Assembly: GCA_002403895.1 (NCBI GenBank)
Contig: DHIQ01000009.1
Coordinates: 1-5,690 of the forward strand
Origin: Candidatus Neomicrothrix sp. UBA4742
GTDB lineage: Bacteria > Actinomycetota > Acidimicrobiia > Acidimicrobiales > Acidimicrobilacustridaceae
DNA length: 5,690 bases
Direction: 5' to 3'
The notes beneath the pieces are model-generated. The model searched no databases, was not told the DNA's origin, and worked only from the letters and a program-made list of their open reading frames with translations. How positions within the stretch are numbered: the stretch's first letter is position 1; each line of letters starts with the position of its first letter. This document shows positions 1 through 5,249 of the stretch, one piece after another. The position numbers and the translations under genes were made by a program.

Positions 1-334
1 TGTCGCCTTTGCCAACTCCGATCCGCGAATGGTCGTGGTCTTCTGCGCCTGGCTGCGCCACTTCTTCGAGGTCGACGAGGAGCGCCTCCGACTGGCCCTC
101 TATCTCCACGAGGGTCTCGATCTCGAGGGAGCAATTGCCTACTGGTCCGAGCTGACGAAGATTCCCCAGTGTCAGTTCACCAAGCCGTACCGAGCGGTTC
201 CGGATCCCTCGATCCGCCAGGCGCGACACATCTACGGCTGCATCTCGGTTCGCTACTCATGCTCCAGGACCCACCGGGCCGTCATGGGACTGGTCCAGGC
301 TTTGCTAACCTGCGACCTCGGCCTTCCGGGGTAG
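1..334 (+). CDS. C-terminal part of a conserved actinobacterial protein of unknown function (5' end outside window)
   Basis: The reading frame is open from the left edge (first full codon at position 2), so the gene is 5' truncated by the window. An internal ATG at 29 is not the real start, because VAFANSDPR just before it is in frame and looks like conserved protein. About 110 residues are visible, ending in TAG at 332-334. Recognisable stretches are NSDPRM, WLRHFFEVDEERLR, LYLHEGLDLEGA, YWSELTKIPQCQFTKPYR and VRYSCSRTHRAVMGL. From memory, this pattern occurs in actinobacterial proteins that carry an N-terminal helix-turn-helix and are often annotated only as hypothetical or resolvase-like. 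The NSDP/YWS/QFTK order also recalls the second half of LAGLIDADG-type proteins. That resemblance is inference, and no catalytic residue can be assigned here. The last ten bases, including the stop, overlap the tRNA-Asn gene on the same strand. Coding status is well supported; function is unknown. Confidence 0.75.
   Translation, partial: VAFANSDPRMVVVFCAWLRHFFEVDEERLRLALYLHEGLDLEGAIAYWSELTKIPQCQFTKPYRAVPDPSIRQARHIYGCISVRYSCSRTHRAVMGLVQALLTCDLGLPG
306..311 (+). promoter_or_regulatory. Candidate -10 hexamer for tRNA-Asn
   Basis: TAACCT fits the actinobacterial TANNNT -10 pattern and lies 13 bases before the mature tRNA 5' end, a plausible distance for a short leader removed by RNase P. It lies inside the end of the upstream coding sequence. 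No convincing -35 is visible, so this is a weak call based on position and the hexamer only. Confidence 0.25.
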
Positions 335-400
335 CTCAGCTGGCAGAGCAACGGATTGTTAATCCGTGGGTCGTGGGTTCGAGCCCCACCCCCGGAGCCA
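325..400 (+). tRNA. tRNA-Asn (anticodon GTT), CCA encoded
   Basis: A complete cloverleaf can be folded by eye. The acceptor stem 325-331 (TCCGGGG) pairs perfectly with 390-396 (CCCCGGA). The D stem is 334-337 with 346-349. The anticodon stem is 351-355 (ACGGA) with 363-367 (TCCGT), giving the loop TTGTTAA with anticodon GTT at 358-360. The variable loop is 368-372. The T stem is 373-377 with 385-389, and its loop is TTCGAGC. The discriminator is G397 and the CCA tail is encoded at 398-400. It reads AAC/AAU codons. The 5' end overlaps the stop codon of the upstream coding sequence. A probable terminator follows directly. Confidence 0.97.
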
Positions 401-404
401 TATT

Positions 405-445
405 GGCCCCGTGACCCGAACTGGTCGCGGGGCTGCGTCGTTTTT
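405..445 (+). terminator. Probable intrinsic terminator after tRNA-Asn
   Basis: Bases 406-416 (GCCCCGTGACC) pair with 423-433 (GGTCGCGGGGC) in an 11-bp stem with one G-T wobble and a 6-base loop (CGAACT). A further G-T wobble (405-434) can extend it. A run of five T follows at 441-445, seven bases after the stem. The stem begins six bases after the encoded CCA, where a tRNA terminator would be expected. The gap before the T-run makes the tail imperfect, so termination may be partial and allow read-through into the next tRNA. Confidence 0.6.
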
Positions 446-447
446 CG

Positions 448-453
448 TAGTCT
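448..453 (+). promoter_or_regulatory. Candidate -10 hexamer for the CAT-anticodon tRNA
   Basis: TAGTCT fits TANNNT and lies eleven bases before the tRNA at 464, just after the T-run of the preceding terminator-like hairpin. If that hairpin terminates fully, this tRNA would need its own promoter, and this is the only hexamer I see in the short gap. No clear -35 is present. Confidence 0.22.
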
Positions 454-463
454 GCACCACCGC

Positions 464-536
464 GGGCCTGTAGCTCAGTGGTCAGAGCAGGGGACTCATA
501 ATCCCTCGGTCGGTGGTTCGATCCCACCCAGGCCCA
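464..536 (+). tRNA. tRNA with CAT anticodon, most likely tRNA-Ile2 (lysidine-modified) rather than elongator tRNA-Met
   Basis: The cloverleaf is complete. The acceptor stem 464-470 (GGGCCTG) pairs with 529-535 (CAGGCCC). The D stem is 473-476 with 485-488. The anticodon stem is 490-494 with 502-506 (one G-T pair), giving the loop CTCATAA with anticodon CAT at 497-499. The T stem is 512-516 with 524-528, with loop TTCGATC, and the discriminator is A536. It is not an initiator tRNA, because positions 1 and 72 pair. The C4-G69 and C5-G68 pairs match those known for TilS recognition of E. coli tRNA-Ile2, and the overall shape resembles Bacillus tRNA-Ile2. This favours Ile2, which reads AUA after lysidine modification. 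Elongator tRNA-Met remains possible because its loop can be identical. CCA is not encoded: the bases after the discriminator are CCC, so CCA must be added enzymatically. Confidence 0.9.
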
Positions 537-578
537 CCCCGTGCAGGTTCCAAAGAAGCACCGTGGGGGAGGACCGAT

Positions 579-609
579 TTGCACGAACCGAATCATACGT
601 ACGTATGAT
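579..609 (+). promoter_or_regulatory. Candidate leaderless promoter of the DUF2071 gene
   Basis: TATGAT at 604-609 matches the TATAAT consensus at five of six positions and lies six bases before the ATG at 616. Transcription would therefore begin at, or within a base of, the start codon. A weak -35-like TTGCAC lies at 579-584, with a rather long 19-base spacer. No Shine-Dalgarno precedes the ATG. The palindrome 587-614 covers the -10 and the spacer, so a bound protein would block polymerase. Confidence 0.5.
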
Positions 610-614
610 TCGGT
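587..614. repeat. Perfect 28-bp palindrome, candidate operator
   Basis: The half-site ACCGAATCATACGT is followed without a spacer by its exact reverse complement, centred between 600 and 601. The palindrome ends one base before the ATG at 616 and covers the -10 hexamer at 604-609. It is AT-richer than its surroundings and has no T-run after it, so it does not look like a terminator. Its size and position fit an operator for a dimeric or double-dimeric repressor; TetR-family sites can be this long. No regulator gene is adjacent, so the protein that binds it is unknown. Confidence 0.75.
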
Positions 615-615
615 C

Positions 616-1374
616 ATGAAGACGCTCACATCTGCAGCCGCCGTCCGGCCGGGGCCCTGGTGTCCTCAGCCCGTCCGCCGGGCGTGTCAGATTCACCAAT
701 GGAACGACTTGACCTTTCTGCACTGGCGCTACGACCCAGACCTCGTGCAGCGGCTGCTGCCCGACGGGCTGTGGGTGGAGACGTTCGACGGGTCGGCCTG
801 GGTCGGTCTCGTCCCGTTCCGCATGCAGGTCACGCTGCCCCACGCCCCGACGATCCCTTGGCTCTCCCATTTCCCCGAGACGAACGTCCGCACCTACGTG
901 ACGGCCCCTGACGGCACGAGCGGTGTGTGGTTCCTGTCACTGGATGCGTCCCGGTTGGCTGCCGTCGCCATGGCCCGAGCGACGTATCACCTGCCGTATT
1001 TCTGGTCGCACATGGAGGTCAGTCGGGCCGGACCGGTGATCTCCTATGCCAGCCAGCGGCGCTGGCCCGGTCCCACCGGTGCCCGCTGTCGCGCCGCCAT
1101 CGAGATCGGTGCGCCCTACCTGCCGGGCGAGGCCACCGACCTCGAGCACTGGCTCACCGCTCGCTGGCAACTCTCCAGCTCCACCTCCGACGGCCTGCGT
1201 CATACCCGGGCCGAGCACCCGCCCTGGCCCCTCCGCCACGCCCGCGTGCTCCACCTCGACCAGGACCTGATCACCGCCGCCGGGCTGCCCGCCGCGGCGG
1301 GCCCGCCGCTCGTCCACTGGTCGGCCGGCGTCGAGGTTCGGATCGGCCTGCCCGTCCGTGCCGGGCGCCTCTGA
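616..1374 (+). CDS. DUF2071 (YqjF-like, COG3361) family protein
   Basis: The product has 252 residues, close to the usual length for the family. The family pattern is clear: LTFLHWRYDPDLVQRLLPDGL (here residues 32-52, one base-pairing block of the N-terminal half), TFDGSAWVGLVPFRM (56-70), FPETNVRTYV (86-95), GVWFLSLDASRLAAVAMAR (103-121), YHLPYFWSHM (124-133) and a late LTARWQL (180-186). From memory, the DUF2071 fold is related to acetoacetate decarboxylase, but no reaction is established and I assign none. It looks soluble and cytoplasmic, with no signal peptide or membrane segment. ATG 616 is chosen over the upstream in-frame GTG 541, because the family similarity begins well after 616 and a -10 hexamer sits six bases before it. 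The promoter is covered by a perfect palindrome, suggesting repressor control. The gene ends 20 bases before murA. Confidence 0.88.
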   Translation: MKTLTSAAAVRPGPWCPQPVRRACQIHQWNDLTFLHWRYDPDLVQRLLPDGLWVETFDGSAWVGLVPFRMQVTLPHAPTIPWLSHFPETNVRTYVTAPDGTSGVWFLSLDASRLAAVAMARATYHLPYFWSHMEVSRAGPVISYASQRRWPGPTGARCRAAIEIGAPYLPGEATDLEHWLTARWQLSSSTSDGLRHTRAEHPPWPLRHARVLHLDQDLITAAGLPAAAGPPLVHWSAGVEVRIGLPVRAGRL

Positions 1375-1381
1375 GCAGCAG

Positions 1382-1387
1382 TACAGT
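1382..1387 (+). promoter_or_regulatory. Candidate -10 of a leaderless murA promoter
   Basis: TACAGT fits TANNNT and lies seven bases before the murA ATG at 1395, in the 20-base gap after the DUF2071 gene. No Shine-Dalgarno is visible before that ATG. The spacing suggests transcription starting at the start codon. No recognisable -35 is seen, so this rests on the hexamer, its spacing and similar arrangements at two other genes here. Confidence 0.42.
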
Positions 1388-1394
1388 CGACCGT

Positions 1395-2726
1395 ATGTCG
1401 GATGAGGGCGTGGCCGTTGCCACCGACCACTACTGGGAGATCAGCGGTGGCGTATCGCTCCACGGTGAGGTGACGCCGGCCGGGGCCAAGAACGCCGTCA
1501 CCAAGCAGCTGGTCGCCAGTTTGCTCACCACCGAGCCCTGCGTGCTATCCAACGTGCCCCGCATCAACGAGGTCGAATTGATCCTCGGCATGCTGCGCGA
1601 GCTCGGCACCCAGGTCGAATGGCTGGCTCAGGACGAGCTCCGGCTGCGCACCCCGGAGATCACCTCGTCGGTCGTGTCCGAGCAGTACTCCGGGGTGAAC
1701 CGCATCCCGATCCTGTTCATGGGCCCGCTGTTGAACCGGGTGGGCGAGGCCAGCGTGCCGCTCGTAGGCGGGTGTCGCATCGGCGATCGGCCGGTCGACT
1801 TCCACGTCGCCGGTCTGGAGGCCATGGGAGCCGAGATCGAGTACTCCTCGACCTCGTTCGTGGCCCGCAGTGACCGGCTGGTGGGTTGTCATCACCGGCT
1901 CCCGTATCCGTCGGTGGGTGCCACCGAGAACCTCGTCCTGGCGGCCGTTACCGCCAAGGGCACCACCGTGATCGAGAACGCGGCCATGGAGCCCGAGGTC
2001 ATCGATCTCATTCTGTTCCTGCAACAGATGGGCGCCGTGATCCTGGTGGATGTCGATCGCCGCATCATCGTCGAGGGCGTCGACGCCCTCCACGGTGCCA
2101 CCCACCGGGTGGTGCCCGACCGCATCGAGATCGCCTCGTTCGCGGCGGCGGCAGTGGCCACCGGCGGGGATGTGACCATCCACGGTGCCCGTCAGGATCA
2201 TCTCATCACGTTCCTGAACACGATCCGCCGGGTCGGGGGCGGATTCGAGGTCACCGCCGAGGCCATCCGATTCTTCGCCACCGGCGAAAAGCTCGCCGGC
2301 TATCACCTGGAGACCGACGTCCACCCCGGGTTCATGACGGACTGGCAACAGCCTCTCGTGGTGCTGCTCACCCAGGCCGAAGGGCCGTCGGTGATCCACG
2401 AGACCGTGTACGAGAACCGGTTCGGCTACACCGAGGCGTTGAGCGCCATGGGGGCCGACATCACCCTGACGAGCCAGTGTCTCGGTAGCCGGTCGTGTCG
2501 ATTCGCGGCTCGGGACTTCAAGCATTCGGCGGTGGTCATGGGGCCGACCCCGCTGCAAGCCGCACCGCTGGCTATCCCTGACCTGCGGGCCGGCTTCGCC
2601 TACGTGATGGCGGCCCTGTTGGCCAATGGCACCTCGACGGTGCACAACGTGCACTACATCGAGCGTGGCTACGCCGACATGCCGGGCAAACTGCGTGGCC
2701 TCGGCGCCCGGGTGACGGTCCACTGA
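1395..2726 (+). CDS. murA: UDP-N-acetylglucosamine 1-carboxyvinyltransferase (MurA)
   Basis: MurA transfers enolpyruvate from phosphoenolpyruvate to UDP-GlcNAc, the first committed cytoplasmic step of peptidoglycan synthesis. The product has 443 residues, slightly longer than E. coli MurA (about 419). Residues matching the E. coli active site are all present: K32-N33 in GAKNA, R103, the catalytic Cys127 in GGCRIGDRPVDFH, R132, H137, D242 in VVPDRIE, D316 in HPGFMTDWQ, R342 in YENRF, D396 and R398 in PDLRA, and R424 in ERGY. Cys at 127, rather than the Asp of Mycobacterium tuberculosis, is the form normally sensitive to fosfomycin; sensitivity here is inference. Two differences from E. coli are an N-terminal extension of about 10 residues and a longer segment of about 15 extra residues between MGAD (352-355) and PDLRA, containing C362 and C368. 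The frame is open far upstream, but ATG 1395 is preferred because it follows the DUF2071 stop and has a well-placed -10. A specialised MurA paralogue is possible. Confidence 0.93.
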   Translation: MSDEGVAVATDHYWEISGGVSLHGEVTPAGAKNAVTKQLVASLLTTEPCVLSNVPRINEVELILGMLRELGTQVEWLAQDELRLRTPEITSSVVSEQYSGVNRIPILFMGPLLNRVGEASVPLVGGCRIGDRPVDFHVAGLEAMGAEIEYSSTSFVARSDRLVGCHHRLPYPSVGATENLVLAAVTAKGTTVIENAAMEPEVIDLILFLQQMGAVILVDVDRRIIVEGVDALHGATHRVVPDRIEIASFAAAAVATGGDVTIHGARQDHLITFLNTIRRVGGGFEVTAEAIRFFATGEKLAGYHLETDVHPGFMTDWQQPLVVLLTQAEGPSVIHETVYENRFGYTEALSAMGADITLTSQCLGSRSCRFAARDFKHSAVVMGPTPLQAAPLAIPDLRAGFAYVMAALLANGTSTVHNVHYIERGYADMPGKLRGLGARVTVH

Positions 2727-2749
2727 GTTCGGCTGGGCCACGGTTCCCC

Positions 2750-2755
2750 TACACT
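2750..2755 (+). promoter_or_regulatory. Candidate -10 of a leaderless cydA promoter
   Basis: TACACT fits TANNNT and lies seven bases before the GTG at 2763. It sits in the 36-base gap after murA, where I find no Shine-Dalgarno and no clear terminator hairpin. It supports a separate promoter for cydAB. No convincing -35, and no palindrome of the Rex or FNR type, is visible. Confidence 0.42.
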
Positions 2756-2762
2756 CGGCGAA

Positions 2763-4157
2763 GTGGTGCTGGCCGCGACTGACCTGTTCTTTCTGCGAGA
2801 ACAGATGGCCATCTCGCTCGGGTTCCACATCGTGTTCTCGTGCCTGGGCATGGGCCTGCCGATGTTGTTGCTCATCGCCGAGTGGCGTTTCATCCGCACC
2901 GGCGACCGGGTGTACGAGGTCATGGCTCGCCGCTGGTCCAAGGCAGTGGGTGTGCTCTTCGCGGTGGGCGCCGTCTCGGGCACCATCCTGAGCTTCGAGT
3001 TCGGGATCCTGTGGCCAGCCTGGATGTCGAAGTGGGGAGCGGTGTTCGGTGTCGCCTTCGCCATCGAAGGCATCGGCTTCTTCACCGAAGCCGTGTTCAT
3101 CGCCATCTACCTCTACAGCTGGGATCGGTTCCCCTCCCGAACCCACATCCTCTTCGCCATCCCCATCGCTATCTCAGGGATCATCGCCGCCCTGTTCGTC
3201 ATGACGGTGAACTCGTGGATGAACGAGCCCACCGGCTTCACGCTCGACGACACCGGCAAGCCGATCGACATCAACCCGTGGAAGGCCATCTTCGGCAACG
3301 GGACCACGCGCTACGAGTTCGTCCACATGCTGTTTGCGGCCTTCATCGTGACCGGCTTCCTGATGGCCATGGTCTACGGATTCAAGATGTTGAAGGGCGA
3401 GCGTCATCGCTACCACCGCGTCGCCTTCCTCGTCTCGTTCACGTTCGGGTGTGTGTTCGTGCCCGTGCAGTTGGTGTCCGGTGACGCCATTGCTCGCCAT
3501 GTCGTCACCACCCAGCCATCCAAGTTCGCCGCCCTCGAGGCGGACCTGACCACCGAGTCCAACGCCCCCGAGAACATCGGCGGGATCGTGGTGGACGGCC
3601 AGCTGAAATGGGCGATCCAGATCCCCGGCCTGGGCTCGTTCCTGGCCTACCGAGACCCGAATGCCATCGTGACCGGTCTCGACCAGATCCCGCCCGATGA
3701 GCAGCCGCCGGTGAACGTCGCGCACCTGTCCTTCGATGCGATGGTCGGTATCGGCACCGCCCTGGCCGCCCTGGCCACCTGGTTCGCCATCGTGTGGTGG
3801 CGCCGGCGCCGCCTGCCGCGGACCCGCTGGTTCTACCGGGCCGCCGTCGCCGCCGGGCCGGGCGCGGTGCTGGCGTTGTGGTTCGGATGGATCGTGACCG
3901 AGGTGGGGCGCCAACCCTGGATCGTCTACGGGTTCATGCGCACCAAGGACGCCGCCAGCAACGCCAACGGCCTGGAGTGGGGCCTCTTTCTCGTGATCGC
4001 CGTCTACTCCGGGCTGATCGTGGCGCTGGTGGCTGTCCTGCGCGGCTTGGCTGGGGCGCAGCTGCCAGCTGAGTTCACCGACGAGATCGACGACGAACTG
4101 GGCGGTCCCGGCCGGCCTGCTGCGGTCGAGTCAGCGGTGGACGAGGTTCCGGTATGA
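2763..4157 (+). CDS. cydA: Cytochrome bd-type quinol oxidase subunit I (CydA)
   Basis: This is the haem-bearing, quinol-oxidising subunit of a membrane terminal oxidase that reduces O2 to water. The product has 464 residues, against 522 in E. coli. Family residues are in place: His22 (E. coli H19, haem b595), E102 and E109 in IEGIGFFTEA (E99/E107 region), His188 in YEFVHMLF (H186, haem b558), Met327 in SFDAMVGIG (M393, haem b558), Lys254 and Glu259 in PSKFAALE (K252/E257 of the Q-loop), and E380 with GRQPW at 382-386. Several hydrophobic membrane segments are evident, for example near 15-40, 60-80, 95-118, 130-150, 185-208, 219-238, 325-345, 360-380 and 405-428. The Q-loop is of the short type, as in cyanide-insensitive-oxidase-like enzymes. 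The C-terminal tail (from 434) is acidic and hydrophilic. GTG 2763 is taken as start from the promoter spacing; the adjacent GTG 2766 is an alternative. The stop overlaps the cydB start by ATGA, implying translational coupling. Confidence 0.96.
   Translation: MVLAATDLFFLREQMAISLGFHIVFSCLGMGLPMLLLIAEWRFIRTGDRVYEVMARRWSKAVGVLFAVGAVSGTILSFEFGILWPAWMSKWGAVFGVAFAIEGIGFFTEAVFIAIYLYSWDRFPSRTHILFAIPIAISGIIAALFVMTVNSWMNEPTGFTLDDTGKPIDINPWKAIFGNGTTRYEFVHMLFAAFIVTGFLMAMVYGFKMLKGERHRYHRVAFLVSFTFGCVFVPVQLVSGDAIARHVVTTQPSKFAALEADLTTESNAPENIGGIVVDGQLKWAIQIPGLGSFLAYRDPNAIVTGLDQIPPDEQPPVNVAHLSFDAMVGIGTALAALATWFAIVWWRRRRLPRTRWFYRAAVAAGPGAVLALWFGWIVTEVGRQPWIVYGFMRTKDAASNANGLEWGLFLVIAVYSGLIVALVAVLRGLAGAQLPAEFTDEIDDELGGPGRPAAVESAVDEVPV
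4143..4146 (+). promoter_or_regulatory. Shine-Dalgarno of cydB inside the end of cydA
   Basis: GAGG ends seven bases before the cydB ATG at 4154. It is the only clear Shine-Dalgarno among the gene starts seen here. It fits an operon-internal gene translated from the cydA message, and it supports the ATG 4154 start overlapping the cydA stop. Confidence 0.6.
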
Positions 4158-5215
4158 CCCTGCCCGACACCGTCGTCGTAGTGCTGTTCGTGGGGATCAC
4201 CGCCTACGCCGTGCTGGGCGGCGCCGACTTCGGCGCCGGATTCTGGGATCTGTTGGCCGGGGGCCCCGAGCGAGGACGCCCGCAACGGGTCCTCATCGAA
4301 CAGGCCATCGGGCCGGTGTGGGAGACGAACCACGTCTGGCTCATCTTCGTGCTGGTGGTGTTGTGGACCTGCTTTCCGCCCGCGTTCGCCTCCATCATGT
4401 CGACGCTGTTCATCCCCCTGACCCTGGTGGCGGTGGGGATCATCCTGCGAGGCTCAGGGTTTGCCCTGCGTAAGCTCGTCGATCCGGTGCGGCTGCAGCG
4501 GCTCTACGGCGGTTCGTTCGCCCTGTCGTCGCTGGTCACGCCGTTCTTCCTCGGGGCGGTGGCGGGCGCCATTGCCTCCGGTCGGGTACCCGTCGGCAAC
4601 GCGGCGGGCAACCCGGTGACAAGTTGGCTCAACCCGCTCGGGGTGCTGGGCGGCATGCTGGCCGTGGTCACCTGCGCGTACCTGGCCGCGGTGTTCCTCA
4701 CCGCCGATGCCGATCGACGGGGCCGGAGCGACCTGTGCGCCGCCTTCCGCACGCGGGCGCTCGCCATGGGGCTGGTGACCGGTCTGGTGGCCCTCGTGGG
4801 TATCGGCGTGGTGCGCAGCGATTCGCCGATGCTGGCCGAGCAGTTGACCCATCGCGGCTTGCCGCTCATCGTGATCTCGGCGGCGGCCGGCGTGGGATCC
4901 ATGGCGCTGTTGTGGACCGGCCGGTTCGCACTGGCGCGCATCGCCGCCGCCCTGGCCGTCACCGCCGTCATCTGGGGATGGGGCGTCGGGCAATATCCGT
5001 ACCTGTTGGAGGGCACGCTCACCATCGACCAGGCCGCCGCCCCCGACGCCACGCTCACCGCCATTCTCGTGAGCCTTGGAATCGGCGCCATCGTGTTGAT
5101 CCCGTCGTTCATCCTGCTCTACACGCTGAACCTGCGCGACGACCTCGAGGAGACGTCCGCTCTCGAGCACCACGCCGAGCCCGACTCTGCATCCGATCAG
5201 GTGCCCCTCAGCTGA
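4154..5215 (+). CDS. cydB: Cytochrome bd-type quinol oxidase subunit II (CydB)
   Basis: CydB is the structural partner of CydA, needed to assemble the haem b595/d site and for proton access in the membrane oxidase. The product has 353 residues, near the family norm. The N-terminal motif LGGADFGAGFWDLL (21-34) corresponds to the DGFDMGVG region of E. coli, with D25 in the place of D29. IGPVWETNHVWLIFV (52-66) corresponds to the E. coli PHWDGNQVWL segment, with Glu57 instead of Asp58. ALRKL (104-108) and GWGVGQYPYLL (274-284) are also typical. About eight to nine hydrophobic membrane segments are apparent, the last near 300-325, followed by a hydrophilic acidic tail. The ATG overlaps the cydA stop (ATGA 4154-4157) and has its own Shine-Dalgarno. 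No cydC/cydD transporter genes follow; the next gene is on the opposite strand. A separate small subunit such as CydX is not visible. Confidence 0.95.
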   Translation: MTLPDTVVVVLFVGITAYAVLGGADFGAGFWDLLAGGPERGRPQRVLIEQAIGPVWETNHVWLIFVLVVLWTCFPPAFASIMSTLFIPLTLVAVGIILRGSGFALRKLVDPVRLQRLYGGSFALSSLVTPFFLGAVAGAIASGRVPVGNAAGNPVTSWLNPLGVLGGMLAVVTCAYLAAVFLTADADRRGRSDLCAAFRTRALAMGLVTGLVALVGIGVVRSDSPMLAEQLTHRGLPLIVISAAAGVGSMALLWTGRFALARIAAALAVTAVIWGWGVGQYPYLLEGTLTIDQAAAPDATLTAILVSLGIGAIVLIPSFILLYTLNLRDDLEETSALEHHAEPDSASDQVPLS

Positions 5216-5216
5216 T

Positions 5217-5232
5217 CGGCGGCTGACCGCCG
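5217..5232 (+). terminator. Weak hairpin between convergent cydB and the - strand gene
   Basis: CGGCGG (5217-5222) pairs with CCGCCG (5227-5232) around a CTGA loop, just two bases after the cydB stop. There is no T-run on either strand, so it is not a textbook terminator. A second small stem, CGCTG (5242-5246) with CAGCG (5251-5255), overlaps the stop of the opposing gene. In a 34-base gap between convergent genes such hairpins may help end transcription, but GC-rich DNA forms them easily by chance. Confidence 0.25.
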
Positions 5233-5249
5233 CTCGGGTGTCGCTGGCG

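Noticed and set aside
464..536. tRNA 3' end as an integration (attB) site for a genomic island
   Set aside because: There is no integrase gene, no repeat of the tRNA 3' end in the window, and the downstream genes are chromosomal in character.
533..568. Possible hairpin after the CAT tRNA (CCCCGTGC with GCAC..GGGG)
   Set aside because: The pairing needs a three-base bulge and a 13-base loop, uses bases next to the tRNA 3' end, and no T-run follows, so it is not a credible terminator.
541..615. Upstream GTG 541 as start of the DUF2071 gene
   Set aside because: It would translate the palindrome and the region just after the tRNA, adding 25 residues without family similarity. ATG 616 fits the leaderless promoter.
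336..629. Open frames on both strands across the tRNA region
   Set aside because: Peptides such as VAQLAEQRIVNPWVVGSSP are the familiar mistranslation of tRNA genes, not proteins.
1287..1302. Perfect 16-bp GC-only palindrome inside the DUF2071 gene
   Set aside because: It is formed by Pro/Ala/Gly codons in a GC-rich low-complexity stretch (LPAAAGPP) and lies mid-gene, so it is best explained by composition.
927..1394. In-frame upstream extension of murA to a GTG at 927
   Set aside because: The extra 156 codons overlap the DUF2071 gene, are Arg/Pro-rich low-complexity sequence and have no MurA similarity. ATG 1395 has a well-placed -10 and matches the family N-terminus.
1545..3146. Very long open frame on the - strand (over 530 codons) opposite murA and cydA
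   Set aside because: It is rich in His, Arg, Asp and Gly with no recognisable domain, spans two well-supported + strand genes and the gap between them, and is the usual antisense shadow of GC-rich coding DNA.
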